A stretch of DNA of 5,413 nt from a bacterium (GTDB lineage: Bacteria > Actinomycetota > Acidimicrobiia > Acidimicrobiales > CATQHL01). Made by a program: the position numbers and the translations under genes. This document shows positions 5,274-5,413 of this stretch, in pieces (the first letter of the stretch is position 1; each line of letters opens with the position of its first letter). The DNA is taken from contig JAPONU010000287.1 of the NCBI GenBank assembly GCA_026713745.1, positions 1-5,413 of the forward strand. Reading direction: 5' to 3'. Under the pieces are notes generated by a model that ran no database searches, was not told the origin of the DNA, and worked only from the letters and a program-made list of their open reading frames with translations.

Positions 5274-5413
5274 TAGTGTCCTGAGCCGTTAGTCCGTTGG
5301 TGTGGGGGTTGGGTGTGTCATGCTGGTGGCGGCGAGTGGGCGGTGATCGGAGACGGTCATGGCCGATGTTAGTGATCAGCGGCGGCGCGGTAGGCGCGCG
5401 GTGACAGTTGAGC
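5274..5413 (+). mobile_element. Left end of a second insertion sequence, possibly IS630-like (partial)
   Basis: Helicase homology ends exactly at a TA dinucleotide (5274-5275). The next bases, GTGTCCTGAGCCGTTAGTCC, look like an insertion-sequence terminus. An 83-base leader (5276-5358) precedes a rightward start codon with a good ribosome-binding site. IS630/Tc1-type elements insert at TA and duplicate it, and the helicase frame fits a TA target, since Pro-Ser codons (CCT AGC) would be restored by removing the insert. Only one end is in the window, so neither the terminal inverted repeat nor the family can be confirmed. Confidence 0.5.
5359..5413 (+). CDS. Start of a probable transposase (partial, runs off the window)
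   Basis: An ATG at 5359 follows GGAG (5349-5352) with a 6-base gap, and opens a frame to the window end (18 codons). The visible N-terminus begins MADVSDQRRRGRRAVTVE. It is basic, as transposase N-termini often are, and the VTVE ending could lead into an IS630-type helix-turn-helix. It sits 83 bases inside the presumed insertion-sequence end, the usual place for a transposase start. The assignment rests on context, because 18 residues are too few for homology. Confidence 0.4.
   Translation, partial: MADVSDQRRRGRRAVTVE

Overview
The window comes from a high-GC bacterium, most likely an actinomycete (Gordonia, Rhodococcus or Mycobacterium-like). The evidence is the strong G/C preference at third codon positions in the right-hand genes, frequent GTG/TTG starts, and an IS21-type transposase start of a kind I associate with actinobacteria. 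It looks like a patchwork defence island that has been broken up by insertion sequences.

From left to right: (1) at 1-63 the tail of a rightward gene I cannot identify, followed by about 90 bases almost without G or T that could be a Rho-dependent termination zone; (2) at 169-1404, leftward, a lone 411-residue protein with an N-terminal PD-(D/E)xK nuclease domain of the DUF4297/Cap4 kind, lower in GC than the genes to its right; (3) at 1405-1700 a gene-free stretch ending in what looks like an orphaned gene start; (4) at 1701-1885 the left end of an IS21-family element, with two end repeats, a hairpin and the first 18 codons of istA, cut off where homology stops; (5) at 1898-5273 a leftward high-GC cluster of an SNF2-type helicase C-terminus, a PglZ-domain phosphatase and a small BrxA-like protein; (6) from about 5274 to the window end, the start of a second insertion sequence, possibly IS630-like, with its own rightward reading frame starting at 5359.

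The order helicase - pglZ - small helical protein matches the 3' half of BREX type 3 loci (brxF-brxC-pglXI-brxHII-pglZ-brxA). The PglZ is short at 463 residues, so this may be a variant PglZ system and not canonical BREX-3. The helicase reading frame keeps its homology only up to motif VI; the second insertion sequence appears to have entered at a TA dinucleotide just before that motif. The helicase is therefore probably broken. Whether brxC, the methylase and the helicase N-terminus lie beyond the element cannot be seen here.

The DUF4297-type nuclease is separated from the PglZ cluster by the IS21 remnant, runs in the same direction, differs in base composition and has no visible partner gene. 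I read it as an independently acquired defence module, not a subunit of the PglZ system.
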